Of a stretch of DNA of 64,000 bases, positions 8,845 through 17,395 are shown piece after piece. The DNA is from Clostridiales bacterium (GTDB lineage Bacteria; Bacillota; Clostridia; Christensenellales; Aristaeellaceae): contig JAHZHZ010000005.1 in assembly GCA_019419995.1 (NCBI GenBank), positions 1-64,000 on the forward strand, written 5' to 3'. The translations under genes were made by a program, and so were the position numbers. The notes beneath the pieces were generated by a model. The model searched no databases and had not been told where the DNA came from. It saw only the letters and a program-made list of their open reading frames with translations. Numbering within the stretch: the stretch's first letter is position 1; each line of letters starts with the position of its first letter.

Positions 8845-8873
8845 TTTACAAAGTGTACGGGATGTGGTAAAAT
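8845..8873 (+). promoter_or_regulatory. Promoter of rpsO-pnp
   Basis: TTTACA (8845-8850), 17-base spacer, TAAAAT (8868-8873) with TGG immediately upstream, making an extended -10. It is 106 bases before rpsO, leaving a structured leader. Its layout is nearly identical to the tRNA-Ala promoter at 59389. Confidence 0.8.
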
Positions 8874-8882
8874 AAAATTCGT

Positions 8883-8898
8883 GGCAGTTTGGACTGCC
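8883..8898 (+). promoter_or_regulatory. Hairpin in rpsO leader
   Basis: GGCAG-TTTGGA-CTGCC stem-loop close to the presumed transcription start, within the leader of rpsO. S15 genes in many bacteria are autoregulated through leader structures; whether this hairpin is such a site is only inferred from its position. Confidence 0.35.
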
Positions 8899-8978
8899 AG
8901 AATTCACGTGCGCACGGTTTACCGAACACTCCGACGGTATACTGAGCTCACGCGGCATAGAAAGAGGAGGAAAGACTC

Positions 8979-9233
8979 ATGACTAAGCAGGAAATCATCA
9001 CCACGTATGGACGCCATGAAGGCGATACCGGTTCTCCCGAAGTGCAGGTCGCTCTGCTGACCGAGCGCATCAATCACCTCAACGAGCACCTCAAGGTGCA
9101 CAAGAAGGATCACCATTCCCGCCGTGGCCTGTTGCTGATGGTTGGTCAGCGTCGTGGCTTGCTGGATTATCTGAAGAAGACCGATATCGAAGCCTATCGT
9201 GCTCTGATTGCAAAGCTGGGTCTGCGCAAGTAA
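8979..9233 (+). CDS. rpsO: 30S ribosomal protein S15
   Basis: Primary-binding 16S rRNA protein of the 30S platform. The 84-residue product is slightly shorter than the usual 88-89. Diagnostic segments are HEGDTGSPEVQVALLTERI and KKDHHSRRGLLLMVGQRR, then a basic C-terminus LIAKLGLRK. A strong AGAGGAGGAAAG precedes the ATG. It has its own promoter although it lies at the end of the operon, and it is followed by a long structured gap before pnp. Confidence 0.97.
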   Translation: MTKQEIITTYGRHEGDTGSPEVQVALLTERINHLNEHLKVHKKDHHSRRGLLLMVGQRRGLLDYLKKTDIEAYRALIAKLGLRK

Positions 9234-9473
9234 GCGTAGCCGGCGTTGCCCTAAAGTGAGCCGTTTGCGCCGTCGCCCGTAAGCATTCGAGCGGCGGCGC
9301 TTCGTGCAGAGTGGAAGAGCAGCGAGCGCTGCGTGTGGACGCTAGGATGCGGAGAAGCTTCCGCAGGCGTGCGTCTGTACGCAGAGTGACGCTGAAGGGC
9401 TGTTGGAGTGAGGCTCGTGAAATCCACTCATTGTAAGTATTGAAGATGAGAGAACCCAAGGAGGACAAAACGA
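9234..9473 (+). other. Structured rpsO-pnp intercistronic region with four hairpins
   Basis: The 240 non-coding bases contain four inverted repeats in a row: GCGCCGTCGC/GCGGCGGCGC (9267-9276 with 9291-9300, one G-U), GCAGC/GCTGC (9319-9323 with 9328-9332), TGCGGA/TCCGCA (9348-9353 with 9360-9365) and TGCGT/ACGCA (9370-9374 with 9379-9383). None is followed by a T-run, so they look like processing or regulatory structures rather than terminators. In other bacteria this same gap is the site of RNase III processing and PNPase autoregulation; the parallel is inferred. Confidence 0.6.
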
Positions 9474-11642
9474 ATGGATTTTAGGACTTATCGCATGGAC
9501 TTGGGCGGCAGAGAGCTGTGTCTGGAGTTCGGCAAATATGCAGAACAGGCCAGCGGTGCCTGCTTCGTTCGCTATGGGGATACCTGTGTGCTGGTGACGG
9601 CGACTGTGGCGGATGCGCCGCGTCCGGGAATCGACTTTTTTCCGCTGAGCGTGGATTTTGAGGAGAAGCTCTATTCTGTGGGCCATATTCCCGGTTCTTG
9701 GAATCGCCGTGAAGGCCGGCCGGCGGAAAAGGCCATTCTGACCAGCCGCCTGATCGACCGCCCGCTGCGCCCGCTGTTCCCGAAGGGAATGCGTCATGAC
9801 GTGGCTGTGGTTGCTACTGTCATGTCCGTGGAGCAGGACAATATTCCGGATATTCCTGCGATGATCGGCGCCTCCGCTGCACTGTCTGTATCCCAGATTC
9901 CGTGGGCGGGCCCCATTGGTGCAGTGAACATTGGTTATGTGGATGGCGAGTATATCGTTAACCCCACTGTTGCTCAGCGGGAAGTTTCCCTGATGAATCT
10001 TACCGTAGCAGGCACCTCTGAGGCGGTGTTGATGGTAGAAGCAGGCGCCAAAGAGGTCTCCGAGGAAGTCATGCTGGGAGCTATCCTGTTCGCACATGAA
10101 GAAATTAAGAAGATTGTGGCGCTGATCAATCAGATCCGCGAAGAAATCGGCAAGGAAAAGCAGGAGTTCCCCCTGCAGCTGCCCGGCGAAGATGTGAAGG
10201 CTGCCGTGCGTGCCTATGCCTACGATAAAGTTGCCTGGATGTTTGAGACCTTTGATCGCACTGAGCGCAATGCCCGAGAGGCCCAGGTGAAGGCTGAAGT
10301 GGCCGAACACTTTGCCGAGGAATTTGAGGGACGCGAAGTGGAAGTGGGCGACGCTCTGTATGCCATTGAAAAGGAAATCATGCGCCGCCACATCATTGAC
10401 AACGGCGTGCGTCCTGACGGCCGCAAGCTGACGGAGATTCGTCCCATCTGGTGTGAAGTGGGCGTCCTGCCCCGTCCTCATGGCTCCGGTGTGTTTACCC
10501 GCGGCCAGACCCAGGTCATGACCGTGTGCACCCTGGCTCCCCTCTCTGAGCAACAGATCATCGATGGCATCGGTACTCAGGATCGCAAGCGCTATATGCA
10601 TCACTACAACTTCCCCGGTTATTCCACCGGTGAAGCCAAGCCTACCCGCAGCCCTGGCCGCCGCGAGATCGGTCACGGCGCTTTGGCAGAGCGTGCGCTG
10701 GAGCCCATGATTCCTTCCATGGAGGAGTTCCCCTATTGTCTGCGCCTGGTTTCTGAGGTAATGAGTTCCAATGGTTCCACCTCTCAGGCATCTGTTTGCG
10801 GCTCTACTCTGGCATTGATGGACGCGGGCGTGCCCATCAAGCGTCCCGTGGCAGGAGTGGCCATGGGCTTGATCAAGGACGTGGAGAATACCGGCAAAGT
10901 GGCCGTGCTGACCGATATTCAGGGCCTGGAGGACTTCCTGGGCGATATGGACTTTAAGGTTGCTGGTACCACTAAAGGCATCACTGCCATTCAGATGGAT
11001 ATCAAGATCAAGGGCATTGACGAAGCTATTCTGCGTCAGGCGCTGGCACAGGCTTACGATGGACGCCTGTTTATCTTGGACAAGATGCTCCAGACCATTC
11101 CGGCGCCCCGCCCCGAGCTGAGCCGCTATGCCCCCAAGATCGTTTCCTTCATGATCAATCCGGAGAAGATCGGCGAAGTGGTCGGTCCTCGCGGCAAGAC
11201 CATCAACAAGATCATCGAAGATACCGGTGTGAAGATTGATATTGAGGATGACGGCAGCGTATTCATTGCTACCGAAGATGCGCAGGCAGCTGCCCGTGCC
11301 CGCAAAATCATTGAGGGCATTGCCAAGGATCCGCAGGTGGGCGACACTTTTGAGGGCAAGGTGGTGCGCATCATGTCCTTCGGTGCATTTATTGAATATG
11401 CCCCCGGCAAGGACGGCATGCTGCATATCTCCAAGATGGCTAACAAGCGCGTGGAGAAGGTGGAAGATGTGATGAACATCGGCGATATCGTGCCCTGCAA
11501 GATTGCGGAGATCGATTCTCAGGGTCGCATCAATTTGCTGCGCACGGACATTGTCTATGAGGATGAATCCATGCCGGTGCGCCGTCCTCCGCGGCGCGAT
11601 GGGGAGCGCGGTGGCCGCGAACGCAGACGTGAACGCGATTGA
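9474..11642 (+). CDS. pnp: Polyribonucleotide nucleotidyltransferase (PNPase)
   Basis: Phosphorolytic 3'-5' exoribonuclease, 722 residues, normal length. Two RNase PH domains (about 1-230 and 310-540) are separated by a helical linker. FTRGQTQVMTVCTL and STGEAKPTRSPGRREIGHGALAERAL mark the second, catalytic RNase PH domain; the KH domain shows IGEVVGPRGKTINKI and the S1 domain VVRIMSFGAFIEYAPGKDG. The tail is strongly basic and arginine-rich. AAGGAGGAC precedes the ATG. Probably cotranscribed with rpsO and ended by a hairpin 29 bases downstream. Confidence 0.97.
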   Translation: MDFRTYRMDLGGRELCLEFGKYAEQASGACFVRYGDTCVLVTATVADAPRPGIDFFPLSVDFEEKLYSVGHIPGSWNRREGRPAEKAILTSRLIDRPLRPLFPKGMRHDVAVVATVMSVEQDNIPDIPAMIGASAALSVSQIPWAGPIGAVNIGYVDGEYIVNPTVAQREVSLMNLTVAGTSEAVLMVEAGAKEVSEEVMLGAILFAHEEIKKIVALINQIREEIGKEKQEFPLQLPGEDVKAAVRAYAYDKVAWMFETFDRTERNAREAQVKAEVAEHFAEEFEGREVEVGDALYAIEKEIMRRHIIDNGVRPDGRKLTEIRPIWCEVGVLPRPHGSGVFTRGQTQVMTVCTLAPLSEQQIIDGIGTQDRKRYMHHYNFPGYSTGEAKPTRSPGRREIGHGALAERALEPMIPSMEEFPYCLRLVSEVMSSNGSTSQASVCGSTLALMDAGVPIKRPVAGVAMGLIKDVENTGKVAVLTDIQGLEDFLGDMDFKVAGTTKGITAIQMDIKIKGIDEAILRQALAQAYDGRLFILDKMLQTIPAPRPELSRYAPKIVSFMINPEKIGEVVGPRGKTINKIIEDTGVKIDIEDDGSVFIATEDAQAAARARKIIEGIAKDPQVGDTFEGKVVRIMSFGAFIEYAPGKDGMLHISKMANKRVEKVEDVMNIGDIVPCKIAEIDSQGRINLLRTDIVYEDESMPVRRPPRRDGERGGRERRRERD

Positions 11643-11670
11643 CGGATCAAATCCACATAAGAAGATACCG

Positions 11671-11705
11671 GGATTGGGCATACTGGGTATGCCCAATCCG
11701 TTTTC
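11671..11705 (+). terminator. Terminator after pnp
   Basis: Perfect 13-bp stem GGATTGGGCATAC / GTATGCCCAATCC with a TGG loop (11671-11699), followed by GTTTTC. It lies between pnp and the M16 peptidase gene, whose Shine-Dalgarno begins just after it, so read-through probably feeds the downstream gene. Confidence 0.75.
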
Positions 11706-11718
11706 AAAGGAGAATAAT

Positions 11719-12975
11719 ATGTCTTTTGATCTTTTAACCATGCCGAATGGCCTGCGAGTGGTGGGGGAGCGCATAGAGCACTTCCGCTCCGTTTCCGTGG
11801 GACTCTGGATCGGTACCGGCTCACAGCACGAATATCCTAACGAAGCCGGAATCAGTCACTTCTTGGAGCACATGGTCTTTAAGGGGACTCAGCGCCGCAC
11901 GGCCCGCCAGATTGCTGAGGAGATGGACGCCGTAGGCGGCCAGCTGAATGCTTTTACTGCCAAGGAATGTACCTGTTTCTATGCAAAGACAGTGGATGAG
12001 CACTTGCCTCTGGCGGTGGACATGGTCTGCGATCTGGCTACACATCCCAAGTTTGATGGGGGAGAAATGGAGAAGGAAAAGGGTGTGGTGCTGGAGGAGA
12101 TCTCCATGGCGGAGGATACTCCAGAGGATCTGGTGCATGAGTTGCTGATGTTAGCTCATTACGGGGATCAGAATATTGCCCGCCCCATATTGGGAAGCGC
12201 TGCAAGCGTATCGGGATTTCGCCGGGAGAATTTAGTCGACTACTGGAAGGGCATGTATAGGCCCCAGAACGCAGTGTTTTCCATCGCTGGCAACTACGAC
12301 TGGGAGCGGGTACAGGAACTTCTGCGCGAACATCTGGGAGGATGGGACAGTGAGGGCATGAGACCCCATGAAGTTGATACAATTTCCATGACGCCCACCA
12401 CTGTCTGCAAGGAAAAAGAGATCGAACAGGTGCACCTCTGCATGGGATTTCCCGGCTTGCCTATAGGAGATCCTCAAAATTATGCGCTTTCTCTTTTTAA
12501 TAGCGTCTACGGTGGCGCCATGTCCTCCCGCCTCTTTCAAAAGATCCGAGAGGAGAGCGGTATGGCCTATGCCGTCTACAGCTACCCTAATGCCTATACG
12601 GATTGCGGCATGCTCTCGGTCTATGCCGCCACTAACCCGGATACGGCCGTAGCTGTGCACGATCAAATATTGGAGGAGACGCGAAAAATTGCGATGGGTG
12701 GTTTGACACGGGAAGAATTTAATATGGCTCGGGAACAACTCAAAGCCAGCTTTATCCTGGGCAGTGAATCTACCTCTTCCCGCATGCAGTCAAATGGTCG
12801 GAGGATGCTGCTGCTTAATGAAACCCGCACTGAGTCTGAGGTCATCGAGCGGGTAAACGCCATTGATTATGAGGAAACCAATGAACTGATGCGAAGGATT
12901 CTCTCTGCACCCAATTCTCTGGCGCTGGTGGGGAAGAATGTAAAAGAACTGTCGACTCGCATGATCGGAAAATAA
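11719..12975 (+). CDS. M16 family zinc peptidase (YmxG/PqqL type)
   Basis: Pitrilysin-family processing peptidase, 418 residues. The inverted zinc motif HFLEH is at about residue 49, with the downstream glutamate region EKEKGVVLEEISMAED supplying the third ligand; the second, non-catalytic M16 domain ends the protein (SSRLFQKIREESGMAYAVYSY). No signal peptide is seen, so it is probably cytoplasmic. The start ATG 11719 has AAAGGAGAA upstream; an upstream in-frame extension overlaps pnp and is not M16 sequence. In Bacillus ymxG also follows pnp, supporting the assignment. The exact substrate is unknown. Confidence 0.92.
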   Translation: MSFDLLTMPNGLRVVGERIEHFRSVSVGLWIGTGSQHEYPNEAGISHFLEHMVFKGTQRRTARQIAEEMDAVGGQLNAFTAKECTCFYAKTVDEHLPLAVDMVCDLATHPKFDGGEMEKEKGVVLEEISMAEDTPEDLVHELLMLAHYGDQNIARPILGSAASVSGFRRENLVDYWKGMYRPQNAVFSIAGNYDWERVQELLREHLGGWDSEGMRPHEVDTISMTPTTVCKEKEIEQVHLCMGFPGLPIGDPQNYALSLFNSVYGGAMSSRLFQKIREESGMAYAVYSYPNAYTDCGMLSVYAATNPDTAVAVHDQILEETRKIAMGGLTREEFNMAREQLKASFILGSESTSSRMQSNGRRMLLLNETRTESEVIERVNAIDYEETNELMRRILSAPNSLALVGKNVKELSTRMIGK

Positions 12976-12990
12976 GATAATTGTTCCATG

Positions 12991-13023
12991 AAAGAGGCTG
13001 AGCTTCATCGGCCTCTTTTTTTA
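12991..13023 (+). terminator. Terminator of the pnp/M16 unit
   Basis: AAAGAGGCTGA (12991-13001) pairs with TCGGCCTCTTT (13008-13018) with one G-U pair, loop GCTTCA, continued by a run of T to 13022. Confidence 0.88.
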
Positions 13024-13080
13024 CATGTTGAATCTGGAGAAGGTAACAAACACAATTATTTGGTTTTTTTATGTCGCATA

Positions 13081-13109
13081 TTGACAAAAAGAAAGAGTCA
13101 GTGTATACT
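13081..13109 (+). promoter_or_regulatory. Promoter of the LacI-family regulator
   Basis: TTGACA (13081-13086), 17-base spacer, TATACT (13104-13109). A LacI-type operator begins nine bases downstream, where bound repressor would block transcription. Confidence 0.85.
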
Positions 13110-13117
13110 AATGGTAA

Positions 13118-13133
13118 TTTAAAACGTTTCGAT
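13118..13133. promoter_or_regulatory. LacI-type operator 1 (autoregulatory)
   Basis: TTTAAAACGTTTCGAT, with the AAACGTTT palindrome centre at 13122-13129. It shares the first twelve bases with the fully symmetrical site at 14235-14250 upstream of the solute-binding protein gene. Central CG within an A/T-flanked palindrome is the usual form of LacI-family operators. Confidence 0.75.
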
Positions 13134-13155
13134 TATATCTTAGGGGATTTTACAA

Positions 13156-14190
13156 ATGGCAACCATTCGAGATGTGGCAGAATATGCGAATGTTTCCATA
13201 AGCACGGTATCTTTAGTGCTGAATAATAGTCCAGCAGTAAAGCATGAAACGCGTTATAAGGTATTTGATGCAATTAAAACGTTACAATATGTTCCCAACC
13301 AGTATGCGCGCTCTCTGGTGACCAAGCAGAGCAGGGTAATCGGCGTGATTAAGGGCATGGAGAGGGTACAACGAAGCGTGTATTCCTTTGACGGCGTGGT
13401 AGATACCTATCTGTCCGAAATGCTCAGAAGTATTGAAACACAGATTGATTTGAATCAGTATAGTATGATGATCGACTGGTGTTTTGATCAAAATGCCAGC
13501 GATGATGCGAGTGCGCCCGTGTTGGACAGCAACAAGGTGGATGGCATTATCTATGTGGGTGGTTTTTTGAGCGACGCGCTGGCTCAAAAACTGATTGCTA
13601 CGGGAATCCCTACCGTGTTAATTGGCTCACGGCATGACGAAATTGACTATGTGGACACCATGCCGGATAAAGGACTGGAATTGGCGGTGCAGCACCTGTT
13701 GGAGCAGGGACACCGCAAAATTGCCTTTATCAACGGCCCTGAGGCCTCTCACTCTTCTGCCCGAAAGGAGAGGGGGTTTATTTCGGCGCTGGAGCGTGCC
13801 GGTATTTCTGCTCGACCAGAATGGATTGAGCGGGGCGATTATACGGGCCGGGCAGGGTATGAGGCGGCCCGGCGACTGTGGTCCAGCGGGGAACATCCCA
13901 CCGCTGTGATTGGGTCTACAGACTGTGTGGCAGTGGGAGCCATGCGATATTTCTATGAAAATGGGATTTATTGTCCCAGAGACATTTCCCTGATTGGTTT
14001 TGAAGACAGTATCCTCTCTGAATATTGCGTCCCACCATTGACCAGCATTTGTGTGCGTAAGGATGTACTTGGGGAAGAGGGAGCCAAAATTCTGTTTAAT
14101 CGCATCCAAAACCCCAAATCAAAACACGTGAAACTGACCATAGAACCTGAACTTATCCGTCGGAGTTCCGTGGCGCAGGTGGGGAATTAA
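13156..14190 (+). CDS. LacI-family transcriptional regulator
   Basis: DNA-binding sugar-responsive regulator, 344 residues. N-terminal HTH and hinge (MATIRDVAEYANVSISTVSL, residues 1-60, with YVPNQYARSL as the hinge-helix region) are followed by a periplasmic-binding-like effector domain with VIGVIKG, VDGIIYVGG and GHRKIAFING. Its gene is flanked by two matching operator palindromes, one over its own transcription start and one in front of the ABC importer genes, so it very likely controls both itself and the importer. The effector is unknown. Confidence 0.93.
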   Translation: MATIRDVAEYANVSISTVSLVLNNSPAVKHETRYKVFDAIKTLQYVPNQYARSLVTKQSRVIGVIKGMERVQRSVYSFDGVVDTYLSEMLRSIETQIDLNQYSMMIDWCFDQNASDDASAPVLDSNKVDGIIYVGGFLSDALAQKLIATGIPTVLIGSRHDEIDYVDTMPDKGLELAVQHLLEQGHRKIAFINGPEASHSSARKERGFISALERAGISARPEWIERGDYTGRAGYEAARRLWSSGEHPTAVIGSTDCVAVGAMRYFYENGIYCPRDISLIGFEDSILSEYCVPPLTSICVRKDVLGEEGAKILFNRIQNPKSKHVKLTIEPELIRRSSVAQVGN

Positions 14191-14234
14191 TGGAACGCAA
14201 TTTTATTTAAAAGTGAGATTGTTTATTTGAAAAA

Positions 14235-14250
14235 TTTAAAACGTTTTAAA
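14235..14250. promoter_or_regulatory. LacI-type operator 2 (importer operon)
   Basis: Perfect 16-bp palindrome TTTAAAACGTTTTAAA, 47 bases before the solute-binding protein start. It matches operator 1 over TTTAAAACGTTT. I could not fit a clean -10/-35 pair around it. Confidence 0.8.
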
Positions 14251-14297
14251 TGGGTTTTGCTCGAAGATGAGCGCAAATATAGAAAGGAGTATCCCAT

Positions 14298-15611
14298 ATG
14301 AAAAAGACCCTGAGGAACCTTTTGACAGCTGTGCTGGCGCTGTCGCTGCTACTTGGCGCGGGTATTTCAGCCCTTGCTGAGGAAACGACTATCACCATGT
14401 GGACCTTTCTGGATCCCACCAAGACTACCGGTCGAGAAATCACCCTAAAGACCATTATCGAGAAATTTGAGGCAGAGAACCCCGGCGTCAAAGTCGTCGT
14501 GGAGCCTCAGGCCTGGGATACGCTGACAGCGAAGTTCATGGCTGCCCATGTGTCGGGCAATGCGCCTGATGTAATCTGGGTCAACTCGGAGGATATGGGC
14601 AGCGTGCTGGCAGCGGGCGCGTTAGAACCGTTTGAAAATATGTTCATGGCAGATTGGACGGAGGAAGAACTGGCCGACGTCTCTGACAGCTTCTGGGAGT
14701 ATGGAGCCAGCGACGGAAAGCACTATCAGATGGGCTTTTCCCGCAACTACGTGGGTATTCTCTACCGCAAGGATCTGTTGGAAGCGGCGGGTTACGAAGT
14801 TCCTTTTAAAAACTGGGAGGAATTTCGACAGGCTGCCAAGGATCTGACGGTGGAGCAGGACGAGATCACGGGAATTAAGCGCTATGGATTCGGTACGCCA
14901 TTTGCGGCAACCAAATCTAATCCCATCGTGATTTCCAATATGCTGCTGAAGGAATACGGGACCCTGTTCCATGAGGATGGAACGGCCAATTGGGCTAATG
15001 AGACAGGTCTGGCGGCGGTGGAACTGATGCGCGCCATGGTGGAGGACGATGGCTCCATTCCCATGACCTGCATTACCACAAACATCGACGATCTGTGCAC
15101 AGACTTTGCTGCGGGAAAATATGCCATGGTGACCGGTCCGTCCACTCGCATCCAGAGCTTGATGACTACTTGTGTGTTTGATCCGGAAACCATCGGCATT
15201 ATGCCCTATCCATCGGACGAGGAGGGGGTGCCCTCTCCGGCAGCCATCACTGGATGGTGTGTGGGTGTGTGGAGCGGCAGTGAGAACAAAGAGACAGCGG
15301 GCGCGTTTTTAGAGTACATGTTTAATTCTGAAAGCGATCAGATGTGGGTGAGCGTCGGCGGACAGGTGCCCATGCGTCAGTCTACCATTGAACTTTTGGG
15401 CGATCAGATGAATGATCCGTCCCTCGCCTATATCAAAGATGCGGCGTACTGCCTGTTGGAAGCGGCCTGGGCCAATCCCACGGAGTATACTGTGACCGCG
15501 TGGCGTGACGATCAAGCGCAGGTTATTCAGGATGTGCTGGTGGAAGGCATGGAACCCATGGAGGCCTTGGAAAAAGCGGAAAAGGCCTTTAATGAACGCA
15601 ACGGCCGTTGA
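14298..15611 (+). CDS. Extracellular solute-binding protein, family 1 (CUT1 sugar importer)
   Basis: Ligand-binding component of a carbohydrate ABC importer, 437 residues. A Sec signal peptide (MKKTLRNLL, hydrophobic core, cleavage expected after SALA at about residue 27) is present, but there is no lipobox cysteine, unlike most Gram-positive binding proteins. The mature protein begins EETTITMWTFLDP, the usual first strand of the family, and GITGW/VCVGVWSGS-like segments follow late in the protein. GAAAGGAG precedes the ATG. Probably a mono- or oligosaccharide ligand; nothing in the sequence identifies it. A GC hairpin separates it from the permease genes. Confidence 0.92.
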   Translation: MKKTLRNLLTAVLALSLLLGAGISALAEETTITMWTFLDPTKTTGREITLKTIIEKFEAENPGVKVVVEPQAWDTLTAKFMAAHVSGNAPDVIWVNSEDMGSVLAAGALEPFENMFMADWTEEELADVSDSFWEYGASDGKHYQMGFSRNYVGILYRKDLLEAAGYEVPFKNWEEFRQAAKDLTVEQDEITGIKRYGFGTPFAATKSNPIVISNMLLKEYGTLFHEDGTANWANETGLAAVELMRAMVEDDGSIPMTCITTNIDDLCTDFAAGKYAMVTGPSTRIQSLMTTCVFDPETIGIMPYPSDEEGVPSPAAITGWCVGVWSGSENKETAGAFLEYMFNSESDQMWVSVGGQVPMRQSTIELLGDQMNDPSLAYIKDAAYCLLEAAWANPTEYTVTAWRDDQAQVIQDVLVEGMEPMEALEKAEKAFNERNGR

Positions 15612-15621
15612 CCGTTAGCTG

Positions 15622-15658
15622 GGGCGCCGCCAGGAGGTTAAACCGCTTGGCGGCGCCC
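15622..15658 (+). other. GC-rich intercistronic hairpin after the binding-protein gene
   Basis: 11-bp stem GGGCGCCGCCA (15622-15632) / TGGCGGCGCCC (15648-15658) with a 15-base loop and no T-run. A structure at this position commonly protects the abundant binding-protein transcript and reduces downstream expression; that role is inferred. Confidence 0.6.
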
Positions 15659-15680
15659 GATTCATAGGGGGCGTATTGGT

Positions 15681-16538
15681 ATGAAACGAAAAATGGAAGG
15701 GCCGCTTCTGGTGACGCCGGCAACCTTTTTGATCGTGATGATCATGGTGGTGCCGCTGTTTTACACGATTTTCTGTAGCCTGTCCAAGATGGATTACATG
15801 CAGTATGGAGGCTTTATAGGGCTAAAAAATTACATTCAGGTACTGACATCTGCCAGCACCTGGCAATCCCTGCTCACCACGTTGGTGATTACCTTTGCGG
15901 GCGTGGTTATTTCGCTGGTACTGGGTTCGCTGCTAGCCATCTGGGTGGATAAAAAGCGGGGAATGTTCGCCTATCTGATCGAACTGATTGGCCTGATTCC
16001 ATGGGTTATTTCCATGGTTGTGGCTGCCCTGCTGTGGAAATGGGTCATGGACGGCGATATGGGTCTGTTTAATTATCTGAGGAATCTCCTGGGTTTGGAA
16101 AACATCTATGTCTTTTTGAAAAAGGATTCCGCGGTGATGATGACGATTTTCGTCATGGCGTGGCGTACCATCGGTTATTCAATGGTAATGATTCTGGCAG
16201 GACTCAAGAGTCTGCCACGAGAAGTGATCGAGGCGGCCCAGGTGGACGGGGCCAATGCTTTTAAGACGTTCTGGAAGATCAAATTGCCTATGATTAAAAC
16301 CCCTGCGCTCATTTCCTCCGTGGTACTAACCATGAGCAACTTTAATAATGTAACGATTCCTCTGGTGATGACCAGTGGCGGACCGGGTAATGCTACCAAC
16401 GTGATTTCACTGGAACTGTATAAAATGGGATTTAACTACTATCAGTTTGGGCCTGCCAGTGCCCTTTCGCTGCTGGTATTTGCCATCAACATTTTGTTTG
16501 TGGTCGTCTATATTAAGGCGGTGAAATACGATTTATGA
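15681..16538 (+). CDS. ABC transporter permease, MalF/UgpA type
   Basis: Inner-membrane subunit of the CUT1 importer, 285 residues with about six hydrophobic segments, the first at about residues 10-32. The cytoplasmic EAA loop that docks on the ATPase is visible as EVIEAAQVDGANAFKTFWKI. It starts 69 bases after the binding-protein gene and overlaps the second permease by four bases (ATGA), indicating a stoichiometric pair. Confidence 0.94.
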   Translation: MKRKMEGPLLVTPATFLIVMIMVVPLFYTIFCSLSKMDYMQYGGFIGLKNYIQVLTSASTWQSLLTTLVITFAGVVISLVLGSLLAIWVDKKRGMFAYLIELIGLIPWVISMVVAALLWKWVMDGDMGLFNYLRNLLGLENIYVFLKKDSAVMMTIFVMAWRTIGYSMVMILAGLKSLPREVIEAAQVDGANAFKTFWKIKLPMIKTPALISSVVLTMSNFNNVTIPLVMTSGGPGNATNVISLELYKMGFNYYQFGPASALSLLVFAINILFVVVYIKAVKYDL

Positions 16539-17374
16539 CAAGAAGTAGAGGAATTTTCCGCAGGGGCGCAGAGAAAGTATTGTTTCTCCTGATCGCTGTA
16601 ATCATTCTGCTTCCCATCGTTTGGGGTATCATCACTTCCTTCAAGGGAAGCCGCGATCTGTTCGCGTATCCGCCTAAAATATTCAATTTTAAACCGGTGT
16701 TGGACAACTACAGGCTGGTATTTGAGGGAGGCATTCTTCAGTCGGTGGTCGTGAGCATACTTTATTGCCTCTCTGCCATATTATTGGGGCTGTTGTTTGG
16801 CAGCTTGTGTGCCTATGGCCTGAAGCGGGCAAAGTTCCGGGGAAGAAAGCTGATTTTCTATTTGGTAGTGGCTGGTATACCGCTTTCCACCGGCAGTGCA
16901 GCGCTGCTAATTCCAAACTACATGTACATGTCTTCCCTGGGTATGGTGAATCAATGGTATACACTGCCGCTGATGTACACGGCGTACAACCTGCCCATGG
17001 CCATATGGGTCATGATGGGCGGCATCGACAACATTCCCTATGAGATTGAGGAAGCGGCTTCGGTGGACGGCTGCAGCAGATGGTATATTATTTTTCGCCT
17101 GATTCCGGCGCTGAATAAACCGGCATTGGCTTCGGCAGCGCTATTTATCTTCATCGGGGCATGGAATGAGTTCAATGTTGCATCCGTCATGATCAATTCC
17201 CCTGAACTTCGGCCCGTTCAGCAGTCCATTTACTATTATATGGGCTTTTTCGGCCTGGACTGGGGTGCATTGACGGCGGCCGCTACGGTAACGGTTGTCC
17301 CCGTATTGTTGATCTTCACTTTCCTGGGAAGATTTCTGGTGTCCGGTTTAACCAGTGGCGCGGTTAAGGGATAA
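16535..17374 (+). CDS. ABC transporter permease, MalG/UgpE type
   Basis: Second membrane subunit of the same importer, 279 residues with six predicted membrane segments. The EAA motif reads YEIEEAASVDGCSRWYIIFR. It follows the typical N-terminal layout of MalG relatives, with an amphipathic start then a long first helix (VLFLLIAVIILLPIVWGII). Starts within the last codons of the first permease gene and is followed after 21 bases by the oxidoreductase gene. Confidence 0.94.
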   Translation: MTRSRGIFRRGAEKVLFLLIAVIILLPIVWGIITSFKGSRDLFAYPPKIFNFKPVLDNYRLVFEGGILQSVVVSILYCLSAILLGLLFGSLCAYGLKRAKFRGRKLIFYLVVAGIPLSTGSAALLIPNYMYMSSLGMVNQWYTLPLMYTAYNLPMAIWVMMGGIDNIPYEIEEAASVDGCSRWYIIFRLIPALNKPALASAALFIFIGAWNEFNVASVMINSPELRPVQQSIYYYMGFFGLDWGALTAAATVTVVPVLLIFTFLGRFLVSGLTSGAVKG

Positions 17375-17395
17375 TAATGGAAATGAGGTCTGATT

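Noticed and set aside
9342..11774. Long open frame (810 codons) on the minus strand opposite pnp
   Set aside because: Mirror of the PNPase gene with no recognisable domain; same reason as for infB.
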